Of a DNA stretch of 64,000 nucleotides, positions 1 through 12,463 are shown in pieces. Both the position numbers and the translations under genes were made by a program. The notes under the pieces are model-generated. The model made no database searches, was not told where the DNA came from, and saw nothing but the letters and a program-made list of their open reading frames with translations. This stretch comes from Circinella minor (lineage: Eukaryota; Mucoromycota; Mucoromycetes; Mucorales; Lichtheimiaceae): assembly GCA_016758965.1 (NCBI GenBank), contig JAEPRB010000171.1, positions 1-64,000 of the forward strand, written 5' to 3'. The stretch's first letter is position 1, and each line of letters starts with the position of its first letter.

Positions 1-396
1 TGTGCTAAGTTTCCTTGCTGAGCATATAGGATGTCTCAACATATTTATCATTGGATCAGTGCTAGCTGCTACGTATATTTTCATTTGTAATTTATGTGAT
101 CCTTTGGTTTGTCTATTGCTTTATTGGTAGCCGGACATTGGATGTGACTTGATTCTTTTTGATGTTTAAGGTAGTTCATGACAGATGGATGAAAAAGAGG
201 CCCCATCAATTTTTGGTCTCAGCAGCCATGCATTTTCGTTAAGTCCGGTTCTTTTTAGTTCTTTGCTCCCAAATGATAGACAGACACTCCGGTCTTTTTT
301 CGTCCTTTTTTCTTTTTTGCTGTATAAAACCCTCCCCCCTCACTCAACAATTACATACATACACATAAGCACACACACATACTCACATACATACAT

Positions 397-433
<37 letters not shown>

Positions 434-563
434 AATAACAAGAGCAATTGAATTATTTTTCTTTATTTTTTCTTTTGGTTTCTTGAATATAAAAACCTAC
501 AACGTTTCATTTTATTCAAGATATCAATTAGAAACATTTTATTTTTAACTACATTCATTTTTT
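1..563. promoter_or_regulatory. Upstream region of the HECT ligase gene
   Basis: I see no supported gene here. The stretch directly precedes the HECT ligase start codon and ends in a T-rich and A-rich leader. An AC/AT microsatellite lies in its middle. The first 180 bases could belong to the 3' flank of a gene beyond the left edge, but nothing recognisable is present. Confidence 0.4.
352..434. repeat. (CA)n/(TA)n microsatellite
   Basis: An imperfect run of CA and CATA repeats passes into about ten TA repeats just upstream of the HECT ligase gene. It is a simple sequence repeat with no evident coding role. Confidence 0.85.
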
Positions 564-3500
564 ATGGAACATCCCTCCAAGAAAATAAAAAGATCAAACA
601 GCATTACCGGACGACGTTCTTCTTCTTCTTTATCCAATCAACAACGTTACAATAACAGATCTACTTTACATTCATCTACAACCGATTCTTCCGCCACACC
701 AACATCAACTGGTAATAGTTCCACCACTGGCACTCAGCGGTATTCTCTTAGAAATAATAAGTCAACAACAAAAGCAAGTTCTTCGACAGCTATACCATCA
801 AAAACAACAAAAAAAAGAACAAGAAAAAGCAACTTAAAGAACCAATCGACTTTGTCGTCTATTGCATCGGTTCAAGAACCGCAGCAACCGACAAATAATA
901 ATAGTAATAGTAGCAGTAGTAGCAGCAGCAGGTAAATTATTATTATTAATATATTTATAATCAAAAATAAAATATGGATTGGAAAAGAATGTTTTTCTAA
1001 TTTCCTTTTTAGCAAAAGACTTCCGCAAAAACGCAAACAACAAACACAAACTGGATCTTCTTCTATTTTATCCAATAAACGACTTCGTCGACATAATACA
1101 GTCAGAAAAATGGATAATAATGAATTAACAACATCAACAGTAGTAGATACTACTCAAAAAGACAATAAGGCATCATCATCACCACCATCCACATCATCAA
1201 CAACAACAACAACCAAAAATCAACAGTCAACAGTCAAAAACAAGGAATCTACAAGTGATGACAAATCAAACAAGAAAGGAAAAGCAAAAGCTTTAAAATC
1301 AGATAGTACCGCTACAATAGATAAATCTACCAGGTAAAAAAAAAACCAGCATATAAATCTTTCATGATTTTTTTTTGCTACTGTTGTTGTTATAAAAATC
1401 ATTACTGATTTTTTTTTGGGGGTGGGGCACATGATTAATTATATAGAGAGTCAGCAACGACGAAACGTGGTAGAAGAGCCAAGAAACAAGCTGATCCTGA
1501 AGGGCTTGAATCACAGGAAACGGAATCGGATATCGAGAATAATAATAATAATGTCACTCCCGTTTCATATTTTGAATATTTCGATGATAATGATGCACAA
1601 GATAATGATCACGAGACAGAACATGTCACATTTGATGATGATCCACCGGAAGAAATTCAGCATAATGATGATTGGGATCATGAAGAAGCACACTATGAAG
1701 GGGAGGATGATGACGAAGAAGAAGAAATTGAAAGAGACGGAGATGAAATGCTTGAAGATATGGATGAAGAAGACGATGATGAAGAAGACGATGACGAAGA
1801 AGAAGAACTTGATAGAGTTAGACGTAATTTGGGATTACATATGCAAAGCGCTTTCGGTGGCATGATGTCAGACATGAGTAGTCGATTACGATCTATTTTA
1901 CAAAGTTTAAAAACTGATGATCCAACAATGCAATTGGTGGCACTTCAAGAATTGGCCGAAATCTTGTCTGTCAGTAGTGAAGATAATTTGGCTGGTTATT
2001 TTGCAAGTGACAGTTTTGTTAAAGAACTCGTCCGTATCATGAAATCGGGTGACACGTTGGGAGGTGTTGATATGGATGACGATATGATGGTTGCCTTAGC
2101 AATGAGTGAAGGTCTTGGAGGCGGCAACCCTGAATTGACATTACTTGCATGTCGTTGCATATCCAATTTACTTGATGCTTTACCAACAGCTGTCACAAGC
2201 GTGGTTTATCATGGGGCTATTGGTGTTCTTTGTCAAAAATTGAAATCTATCGAATATATCGATTTAGCAGAGCAAGCTCTTTGTGTAAGTTAATTTTTTT
2301 TCAATAACTTTACTCTTCTTGTTTATTTTTTTGTGGAGATTTGTCACGAGGAGAATAAATAAATTAATGAGATTTCAATGAACTCACTTTTTTGTTTGGT
2401 TACCTTTTTTTTTAGGCATTGGAAAAAGTAGCAAGTCATCTCCCACGTGCAGTTGTACATGAAGGAGGTCTTGGTGCGGCTCTCATGTATTTTGACTTCT
2501 TTAGTATTCATTCTCAACGAACTGCTTTACGTACAGCAGCTAATTGTATGCGCGGCGTGGATAATGAATCATTTTCTCAAGTCATGGAAATTATACCTAC
2601 CCTTTTAAATACTGTATCTTATCCTGATCGTACTGTTGTTGAATTATCCTGTTTATGCTGGGTTCGATTGACAGAAACATATCGTGGAAGTAGTGAAAAT
2701 TTGGAAAAGGCAGTATCCGTCGAACTTTTGGAGAAGATGATGGCGCTCATACCCGTTCCTGGACACACTAATGTAGTACGGCCATCCACTTTCACCGATA
2801 TCCTCCGTACTTTTCGTATGGTAGCAAAAGGATCTCCGAAACTTGGTTTGGAACTACTTAAGTTGAACGTTGTTGATAGTTTATATCAAGTTTTGACGGG
2901 TGCTCCTAATAAACCCGAAGAAAACATTTCTGTATTGACGCATGTATCTGTGGATAACAAGTGGCGTGACTCGATATATGCTATCCTGCGAATCTTTGTT
3001 GATGTCCTTCCATCCTTACCAAGAGGTAAATATACCAAAATTAATAATAATAAAAAAAAAGGGGGGGGAGGGGAGAAGATGGGTTCAACGATTTTAAAAA
3101 AAGCATATTAAATTGTCACACTACTTATATTCTTATGTCTCCTTATTTTAATTATTATTATCATTATTATTAGATGATATGTTTAGTTCCAAACGATTTA
3201 GAAATAATGATCCGGTATCAACACGCACAAGATCTGCAGCAGCTGCCAACAACTCGGATGAACTTCCGATTCTCAAGGAGAGGACTTCCAAATCGACAAC
3301 AACAGACCCACGTGTGGAGTTCATGGAAAAGGATAATCCAACATTACTCAAACGTATTGACACATTACTATTTCCTGTTTTACTAGAGATCTACACATCT
3401 ACTGTCAATTTACGTATTCGACAACTTGTGTCTCATTTATTTGTTAAAATGACCCATTTTTCCAATGCTGAGACACTCCAACATGTGCTACGAGATATAC

Positions 3501-6500
3501 CTTTGTCTAGTTTCTTGTCTGGTATTCTTGCACAACAAGAACATGCTACTCTGGTCATTGATGCATTATTTGAAGTTGAATTGTTACTCAAAAAGCTACC
3601 AGATGTATATCGATTTTTATTTGAGCGCGAAGGTGTACAACATGAAGTCGAAACCCTTGCTAACACATCTTATTCGGATGAATCTCAAACGGATGATACC
3701 AAGGATAAATCGTCGGCTACGAGAAAGACAAAGAAAAGCTCAGAATCAACATCGGTGACAGGAGAAAGTTCAGGTGAACCATCGAAAGATATGTCAGAAG
3801 CTGCGACACCATTAGAAATTTTACGAAGTATGCAAGAAGCCATTCGAAAGCATGCAAATGAAACGAATAGTGGGAACGATGATGAGGAGGAGGAGCAGGA
3901 GGATGATCAGGATGAGGATAGTGATAAACAACAAGATGAAGAAAAACAAAAGCAACAAAAAACAAAAGCATCTGGACCATCAGATGATGATTCTTCAACA
4001 GCAGCACAGTCTAAAAAGGATCAACAACAAGATAATGGTAGTGGTACTACAACTAGTGGGGAAAGGGGTGATAAAGAACGGGTATCACGAAGACATATTT
4101 TGGATCGTAGTGAATTCCATGCATTGCTTCGTAGTCGATTTGGATCTAGTCAAGCTTCTTCAAGATATTCTTCAGAAGCCGAAAAAGGAATTGGTCGTGG
4201 ATCCACTCGTCGATACGTCATTCGTCTTGCTCAAAACTTATTACGGGAGTTTCAAATACAAGATTTAGAAGATCTTCAGAAACCAGGTCGAGCTCTAGAA
4301 GAAATTCAAAAGTTTGCTCAGGAGTTGAATGGCTCCACCAAGGATCCATGTGCAGAACAAGCATTGAAACGTCTTGTAGAGTATCTACAAAGCTCTACTA
4401 TGGGTGTCAGTAGTTTCGAATTGATGAGCTCTGGATTATTGGAGGCTCTTTTAGCTTATTTAACTAAGGAACGAAAGGAAGATGGATACAAGTTTGTGGG
4501 TGAATTAAAAGATCGTCAAAAAGCTTTCGGTGATTTATTGCTACAAAAAGCTGATCAAGAGTTTACTACCGATACTGGTAATAGCATTAATCCAATCCGT
4601 GTACTTGTGATGCGGTTACAAGAAATTGTCAGTCGGTTTGAACCTTTCGAAGTCGTCACTCCTCTAGAATCATCTCCACTAGGTGATAATTTCCGTAATC
4701 CAACAAGTATGCTCGCCAAACAACTTCGATTGCGTTTGACAGGGCGAGGACAGGATATCCCGGCGGAGTATCAACACTTGATGGTTTCTACACATGCAGT
4801 GGCTACATTCAAAGTGTTAGAAGAATATCTATTGACTAGAATTGCTGCTGCCACTCTTTCTGCAAAGAAGAAATCCTCTAAACGATCAGTAAACAAGAAA
4901 TCAACAACAACAGCAGCAGCTTCGTCTTCACCGTCCTCCACAAATACAGGTGAATCTTCAAGTGCAGCTGAAACAAGTTCTGTACAAACAAATGATAAAG
5001 AACACCCATTATCTGAAAATATGGCTGGTGATCAGGAAGATCAAGATGATACCATGGCTGAACAGGTAAAGGAAAAAAGAAGTATTAATAGTAACAATAA
5101 TGATAGTGGTTTTTCGGTATTGCAGAGAAAAATTAACCTCATGCTTTTATTTTACTATTTTCTGTAGCAGGTTGAAGAAGCTGAAGTGGAGAATTTAATG
5201 GAAACAGACGAAGCCAAAGAATCTTCTTCCTCTACTCCCGAAACAGACGGTAAATGGGTTATCCGTTTCTATCTCAACGACACTGTGGTTACAAATGATT
5301 CTACTGTTTATGGAGCTGTACATCAACACGAAGTAAACGATAGCAGCAACAATACCAACAATACTAATACCAGTGGCAGTTGGTCATCACCATCATCGCC
5401 TTCAGTCACATCATCTGCTATTCGTAATATCTGGATCATGTCCTATCCTGTTACATTTGAACGAGTATGGGTGCCAAAAGAACATAAGCAACAACAAGAA
5501 AGTGATAATAACAGCAGTAATGATAAGTCTATAAGGCAGCAATTACAAAACACAGAACGACCCTCTAATTTGGCAGACGATGCTGTATGTACACATGCAT
5601 TGGATTTACTTCAAACGATTGCATCCTTGGCGCGAACAGTTATTGATGAGTCTAAAGTTTCCGCTATTCCAGCACTTGATTTTGTCAATCGGAAATTAAC
5701 AGCGAAAATGAATCGACAACTCGAAGAACCATTGATTGTTGCAAGTTCATGTCTTCCTACTTGGACTTATTGGTTAATGCAAAAAACACCTTACTTATTT
5801 CCATTTGAAACACGTTACTTGTTTATTCAATGTACTTCCTTTGGCTATTCACGTTTGATTGCTCGCTGGCAAAGTCTTCAGATGCGTAATAATGGACAGC
5901 GAGATGATCCTCATAATCAACAACAACAACCTGTATTGGGACGTATGGAACGACAAAAAGTACGCATTGTACGATCACAAATGTTGGAATCAGCTATCAA
6001 AATTTTGGATTTGTTTGGTAGTGCTCAATCTGTATTGGAAATTGAATATACAGGCGAAGAAGGTACTGGTCTGGGTCCTACACTTGAATTTTATGCAGCC
6101 ACATCACATGAATTCTGTAAAAAGTCTTTGAATATGTGGCGAGATGATGATGAAAAAGAAGGCGATTATGTGGTGACAAAACAAGGATTATTCCCCAAGC
6201 CGTTGGGTAAATTGAGTGAATCGAGTAGCACTAAAGTAATCAATCTATTTAAGACATTGGGCCAGTTTATTGCCAAAGCTATGCTTGATTTCCGTATTAT
6301 CGATTTTCCATTCAGTGAAGCATTTTTTAAGGTCGCATTAGGAAAAGAAACACCTACTAAAGCTTTAATTGCTGTAAGCTTTTTATTTAAATATATATAT
6401 GTACATAGAGCTTTTATTTAACGCCTGTCAAGATACTGAGAGTGATATTTTATGTTTTATTTAGGAAATTGATTCTGTCCTTGGTAAATCACTTGAAAAT

Positions 6501-7522
6501 CTTGAAGCATTCGTCGAACGTAAGCGTTCAATTTATGCCGATACTTCGTTGGTAAGTAGTAGTAAAAATTTTCTGGTAACTACAATATAATATATATATA
6601 TATATATAAAGAATAACAATCCAGACTCACACTTTTATTTTTATTTTTGCTCTTATTAGTCTGCTGAACAAAAGAAAGAAGCTGTAGCTGATATTAAAGT
6701 ACAGGATAATCAAATCGATGACCTGTGTCTTGATTTCACACTTCCAGGAAATCCAGATATCGAACTAAAGGTAATGGGAGCATTATAATTATAAACACAT
6801 ACATATCTTCTATATTTTTAATTTTCATTCTATTTCTTACTAATGTTCTACTGCTGTATATATATATAGCCTGATGGTGCTGAAATTCCAGTAACAATTC
6901 AAAACGTAGAAGAATTCATCGAGTTGCTAGAAGATATGATTGCTGGATCTGGTGTTTCCAACCAATTTGAAGCATTCCGCCAAGGTTTCAATCAACTCTT
7001 TGCCATTGATGATCTTAAAGTATTAACTTATGAAGAATTAGTTTCACTCTTTGGTTCATCAACCGAAGATTGGTCTTATGCAAGTAAGTTTAATTACATT
7101 ATTATTATCTATTTCAAAACAGTTTATCGAGTAAAGTAATAATCAACCACTAACCAATGTTTTATATTATATTAGCATTGGCTGATGCTATTAAAGCAGA
7201 TCATGGATTTACAATGGATAGCCCATCATTCAAGAACTTATTGAGTATATTATCGGAAATGAATGATAATGAACGGCGTGAATTCTTACAATTTACAACA
7301 GGTAGTCCAAGATTACCTATTGGTGGATGGAAAGCTATGCGTCCTGTATTTACAGTTGTATGTAAAACATCAGAATCACCACTTAAACCAGATGATTATT
7401 TACCATCGGTCATGACATGTGCAAATTATCTCAAGATGCCAGATTATTCTAGTAAAGATAAGATGCAAGTTCGATTGTTTACTTCCATGAAGGAAGGGAA
7501 AAATAGCTTCTTACTTTCATAA
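564..7522 (+). CDS. UFD4: UFD4/TRIP12-type HECT E3 ubiquitin ligase
   Basis: Ten exons in consistent phase: 564-931, 1013-1333, 1447-2284, 2416-3025, 3174-5065, 5168-6373, 6465-6551, 6660-6770, 6870-7083, 7176-7522, giving 1997 residues, close to human TRIP12. The N-terminus is basic and S/T/N-rich, followed by acidic D/E runs (about residues 300-350) and an armadillo-like helical region (about 360-750). The C-terminus is a HECT domain (about 1600-1997) with a DLCLDFTLPG block, a LPIGGWKA-like segment and the catalytic Cys in SVMTCANYLKMPDYS, near residue 1964 and 34 positions from the end as in TRIP12. In this family the enzyme elongates ubiquitin chains on ubiquitin-fusion and N-degron substrates for the proteasome; that role is inferred. 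Exon 6 has a tandem TAGCAG acceptor, so one Gln may be optional. The start is the first in-frame ATG after a pyrimidine-rich leader. Confidence 0.95.
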
Positions 7523-10500
7523 ATCCCCCCCCCCACCATACTCTATCTCCCATCTATGTAAATTGAAGAAATAAATCCTTTTTATTTTATTTTTTAGCCA
7601 AAAGCGAAAAAAAAATCGAAATGCTTAAATCAAAGATTTTGCATTGTACTGTATAAGATTTTCAAAAAAAAAAAAGGTCGTCTTTAACTTTCAACTAGGA
7701 TAAGATAACACACAGTGAATTTAGAGAACTTAGCGAACAAGATGAGGGTTGAATTAATTCACATAGGGTTTAAATATGTGTGAATTATATCTGTGATCTC
7801 CATACGATCAGCTATCCTATTGTCATATGTGTCGAATTTATCAAAGTATTATTCTACAGCAAGTAGTTTTTACAAACATATTAGAACGAGAGATTTTAGG
7901 TATCCTCACCTCTCGTTTTGTACTCAACAAGGGGGTTAATTCCATATGTAAAGCAATTCAGGGCTATCGTCAATAAATAAGGTCGAACTTGGCCAATTTC
8001 ATTAGCATATTGAGGATTTAGAAATATAATTATGTTTTTTTTTTCACTTCCTTTTAAAGGGTGCTATATAACCTTAATATTATGAGAGTATCTGACGATG
8101 CCAGCATAGTATGATAACACCAGTGTTCTTTGCACATAATAAGAATTTTATTTCTGGAGATGTAATCGTCAACACCAATACTACTAAACCCAGATTATTG
8201 CGATATGTTCGGCTTGATATTTTTAAAACATTTCTTCTGTTATGGCATTTGTATCACTGGTAATGGTATTAGTTATCATCCACCTTGGAACGATAAAACA
8301 AAATTATTCTATAATATGATCATATCGATTAATCTTATTGTTTGCTACAAAAAGTTGTCTCTATTATATGTCACTCATGTTGTACGTAGTCGATAAAAAA
8401 AAGTTCATAATTTAAAAGAAGAGTTTAGAGACATAAATAATTCTCTGAAAAATTATTTACTGAATACGTAAGGATAATGAAAAAAAAAATTCCTTTTTTT
8501 TAACCAATACGTAGTAATGCTGGTAAATTTTCCTTTTTTTTTGCATAAATTTTCTTTAGCATTCTCGTTCTTTGTCATTACATGAGTGTAACCAGTAAAT
8601 AGTAGTAAAATGCATAATAATGTTAATAGAAAGGGTCAGAAGAAAATAGAATGTACATTTTCTATTATAATTTTATGTGGGAAGTAAAATATAAAAGATG
8701 GAGGTTTTTATATTGGAATCTAAGTGTCACGATGTACGTATGTATGATATTGCCTTTTTCTGTCATTAGCTCGAACATTGTGCATATAGAAACTGGAGAT
8801 TTTATTTTTATATCATACCGTTTATAATTCCGAGAATTATTATTATGCTCTATTATGACGAGCAAAAAGAAATTGGCGGATGGACTACTATTCATGTACG
8901 GTTTTTATATAATAATTTTAAGGGAAGGAATAAAAAAGGGTTTAAAATGTATACAGCTTAACATAATCATATAGCATAGTAACAATAGTAGAAAAAGTAA
9001 TACAACAAAAGAGTGGATTATCATATTACTGTTATAACAGTAATAGTACGTATCATCAATAGCCTATTGTTTATTACTACGTACGTATTATTTCAGAATT
9101 ACATCACATATTACAAAACAATAACGATGATACACAACGGAGACTAGACTTTTTAGTTAGCAATAAACACTGACAAAACCTGGAAAGCACAAGAAGGAAA
9201 GTATAAGTAGTACTATAATTGGTCTTTTTCTTTTTTTAACTGAGTACATATACTATGGACAACGATCAGCAGAAAAACAATCATGAATCTAATACTACGT
9301 ATCATGATTTCACTAGATCATTAACTGTTTTGTTTGCGTTATTATTAAAACATGTGAGAGATAAAGACCTTTAGATGAGTGATAAAAGAGAAATATATAC
9401 TTTTACTGTTATTAACTATTACTATAGATTATTCGATAAAGACATATATGTATTTTAGCACTTTTTTTTTATTACATTCCTTTTATAAATTTTGTCGTGT
9501 ATTCAGCGAAAAAAATTTTTTATACATATAAATAGCGAGTTTAGTGGAGCTGCAGCAAACACCAGGAAAAAATTATTAGTAGAAACTAGTTATTAAATGA
9601 TAGAGTATTTGTCCATATATATATAATATTTCTAACTTACTATATAAGTTTCTGTCCTGCTTTGAGTTAAGCACCTCGTGTTTCCACCTTGCATGAGATG
9701 TCACCATTTAAAACCAAGTCCGTACGTATAGTAAAAGTTTTTGATCTTTTTGCATAATTATATATATAGGATTTTCTCTATAGAACTTTTTGTGCTGTTT
9801 TTTTTTTGGATAACTAATTTGTATACCTATAATTTATTATTTCTTCGTAGTTCATTACTACTTATTTAGTTTCAAACCAGAAACATAAATCCATTCACCT
9901 ATACTATAAATCGACTTGAATTTCTTTATTTTTCTTATAATAGATGCAAGGGACACACATTCAGTTTGTTCCCATGGGTACAGTAAAATTCTTTATGTTT
10001 CTCTTCCATTTGGTCATAAAAATAGAACAATATTTGAAAACATTAAAAACAAAGACAACAAATAGATAATGGATATACACACAGGCCAAGAGAACAGGCG
10101 CCGGAAGAGAAAGAGAGAGAGAAAATACGTACAAAAATGAGAAAATAAATAAAAAGCAACTTGTAAAGAGTCTTGATATTACTTATTATTAAGTGATTAA
10201 ACGTTTATATAATAATAACGTCAACTTTGCAGTTTTTATTACTTTCTAGAATAGAATGCAAGAATTTATTCATTATAATAGCTGTTAAATGTGCAGAAAG
10301 AAATATACCCAACACATTTATATAAAAAGTCTACGTAATCTATTATGCACAGTAGGTACTGAATAAAATAATTTACAATGAATGTCCCATGCGATCCCTT
10401 CACGTTACTATTCTTATACATTGTCACAATTATATATAAACACCATTTTTCCTTTTTTTCTTTCTGATTTTTAATTTCTTTTTTCTCACTCTTGTCAACT

Positions 10501-10594
10501 TTTAATCTGTCATTTTCCATTAACGTTCTTTTCTCCCTTGTTATTTTTTTTTGTTAACTTTTTTTTTATCAGAAACCTTTTTGATGTCAATATA
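7523..10594. other. Gene-free AT-rich interval
   Basis: About 3 kb follows the HECT ligase stop with only short chance frames. It starts with a C-run and an A/T-rich 3' flank, contains many stop codons on both strands, and I find no tRNA A/B boxes or protein similarity. A GA-rich stretch near 10100-10125 and the T-rich tract near 10540-10570 probably belong to the promoter of the next gene. Confidence 0.5.
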
Positions 10595-11852
10595 ATGATT
10601 GTTAATCACTCACCTCATCATCAGGACAGTGATAACAAACATCATTGTCAATTATCACCGCCTCCGACAACAGCATCGCCATCAACAGCAACATCAAAAG
10701 TAGATGCAGCTAAAAGACCAAGAACATCCACTGCTTGTGTTCGATGTCATTTGAAAAAGGTAATTGGTTTTTTTTTGTTTATGTACTATGTCTTTTAGCA
10801 AAAATAACATACATAACTTTAACTTACTATTTTTTTTTTTACTCTGTGATTATTTGACTGTCCAATTCCAGGTTCGCTGCGATGGACGCCGCCCAAATTG
10901 TGATCGTTGTGCAGCGAACGACAAAATGTGTGCGTATCCGACTAGAAGAAGATCTCGTAATACGCAGCCAGCCGATGTTGACCCTTTTATCGATGATCTT
11001 TCCCATTTAGAACAACGAATCCGGGGGATTGAGTCTGAACAAGAAGCTTTATGGCACATACTTCAGCAATATCAACAGCAAGCAGGAAACGATGATACAG
11101 AATTGGTCGGCCGATTAACAATCATTGACCAACATGTCCAAACATCGCGTGCTAGCCTGGCTCGTCAACGACTTTTGCGTGAACAACATATAGCTCGAAA
11201 TAAACAACATCGAGGCTCTACTTCGCCTTTAAATAGTGGGACTGCTAAAAGTAATCCGAAAAACACAACAACGAAAACAACAAAAACAACTCCATCAATG
11301 AAAAGGAATAAAAGGCAACAAAAGCAACAACAAGAGCAGCATGAGCAGCGGCATATGCCCTCTACTACAACGACCGACGTTTCAGCTATTCAAGTACAAC
11401 CCCCAGCTTCTTCTCCATGGGTTGTGAATGATTCTCCATATTGGTTTCCTAGTATGAATAATGAAGAGTGTGAATATTTTTCAGCTGCAGCAGCAGCAGC
11501 TACCACTGTGCAACAACATCATCTTTATTCACAAGCCCATTTATCAACAAATAATGAATTGTTATCCCCCACAGCAGAGCTTCATTTTGATACAAAATCA
11601 ACACCACCACATCCACTTTTATATAAATCATCATCTACATCGACCGTTCATTCATCCTCTTCTGCATCTCCTTCTTCTACAACACCTTTACAACCATTTC
11701 ATATATCAAGTAATAATAGTACTAATAATGAAATGATGATGATTGATTCATCACCTTATGGTCTTATGAACATTGTCATGGATGAAGACCCTCTGATGTT
11801 CAACTATTATCCTCAGGAGGGAGACCCTTGGCTTGGCCATCCACGTTTGTAA
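10595..11852 (+). CDS. Zn2Cys6 binuclear cluster transcription factor
   Basis: Two exons, 10595-10759 and 10872-11852, give 381 residues. The zinc cluster (residues about 46-76) reads ACVRCHLKK across the intron into VRCDGRRPNCDRC and then AANDKMC, so all six Cys are present with spacing CX2CX6CX6CX2CX6C. The 112-bp intron falls just after the second Cys and the Lys pair. A short acidic, coiled-coil-like segment follows (DLSHLEQRIRGIESEQEAL, about residues 95-115), as in many fungal Zn2Cys6 dimerisation regions. The rest is low-complexity Q, T, S and A with no fungal-specific middle homology domain visible. In this family such proteins bind CGG-type half-sites as activators or repressors; the target pathway cannot be told. 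The ATG at 10595 is the first in frame; upstream in-frame codons are only TTG. It converges on the DDHD gene. Confidence 0.9.
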
Positions 11853-12463
11853 TTAATTTAAAAAAAGCAAAAACAAAAAACTCTACTGTCAAAAAAGGAA
11901 AGGCTGGCCTTTTTCTACTCTTTTTTGATATTTTTTGTTTGTTATAACATTTTGTCATACATAATATATTTATCACTCATTTTTATTTTCATATTTCATT
12001 TCTTTTTTTTTTTACATAAGTTCAATTTCTTCTTGTTTTTATCAATTTACGCAGTATAGTTTTTTATAACATGCAAAATAAAATAGAGCTACTAGGCTTT
12101 TTTAAACTTTCTTTTTATTACATATATAAAATTCAATAGTAGTAAAAAATCAATCATCTATATAATATACTATATTCAAAATTATGGGTAATGTTCATGT
12201 GGGCAAAGGTGTAATATATAAGATAAAAATATGTACCATAATACTAATATATATATATTTATGGTCAATTATTGTGTGTGAATGTATGAGTGTATGTACG
12301 AATGGAGGTGTATATGTGTATCATTGTTTAAAATATATAATTTGGGGCGAGGGGGTTTAGAAATGTGAGAGTGAGAAAAAAAGCGACTGAGGGAAAGAAA
12401 TCATAGGGGTATACATGTCAAGATTTCAATAATGCTATATTATTATTATCTTTCTTGTTAACA
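11853..12463. other. Convergent 3' intergenic region
   Basis: This 611-bp gap lies between the stop codons of two converging genes. It is AT-rich with TA runs and a GTGTGTATG-like stretch near 12265-12325, and presumably holds both 3' UTRs and polyadenylation sites. No gene is visible. Confidence 0.5.
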
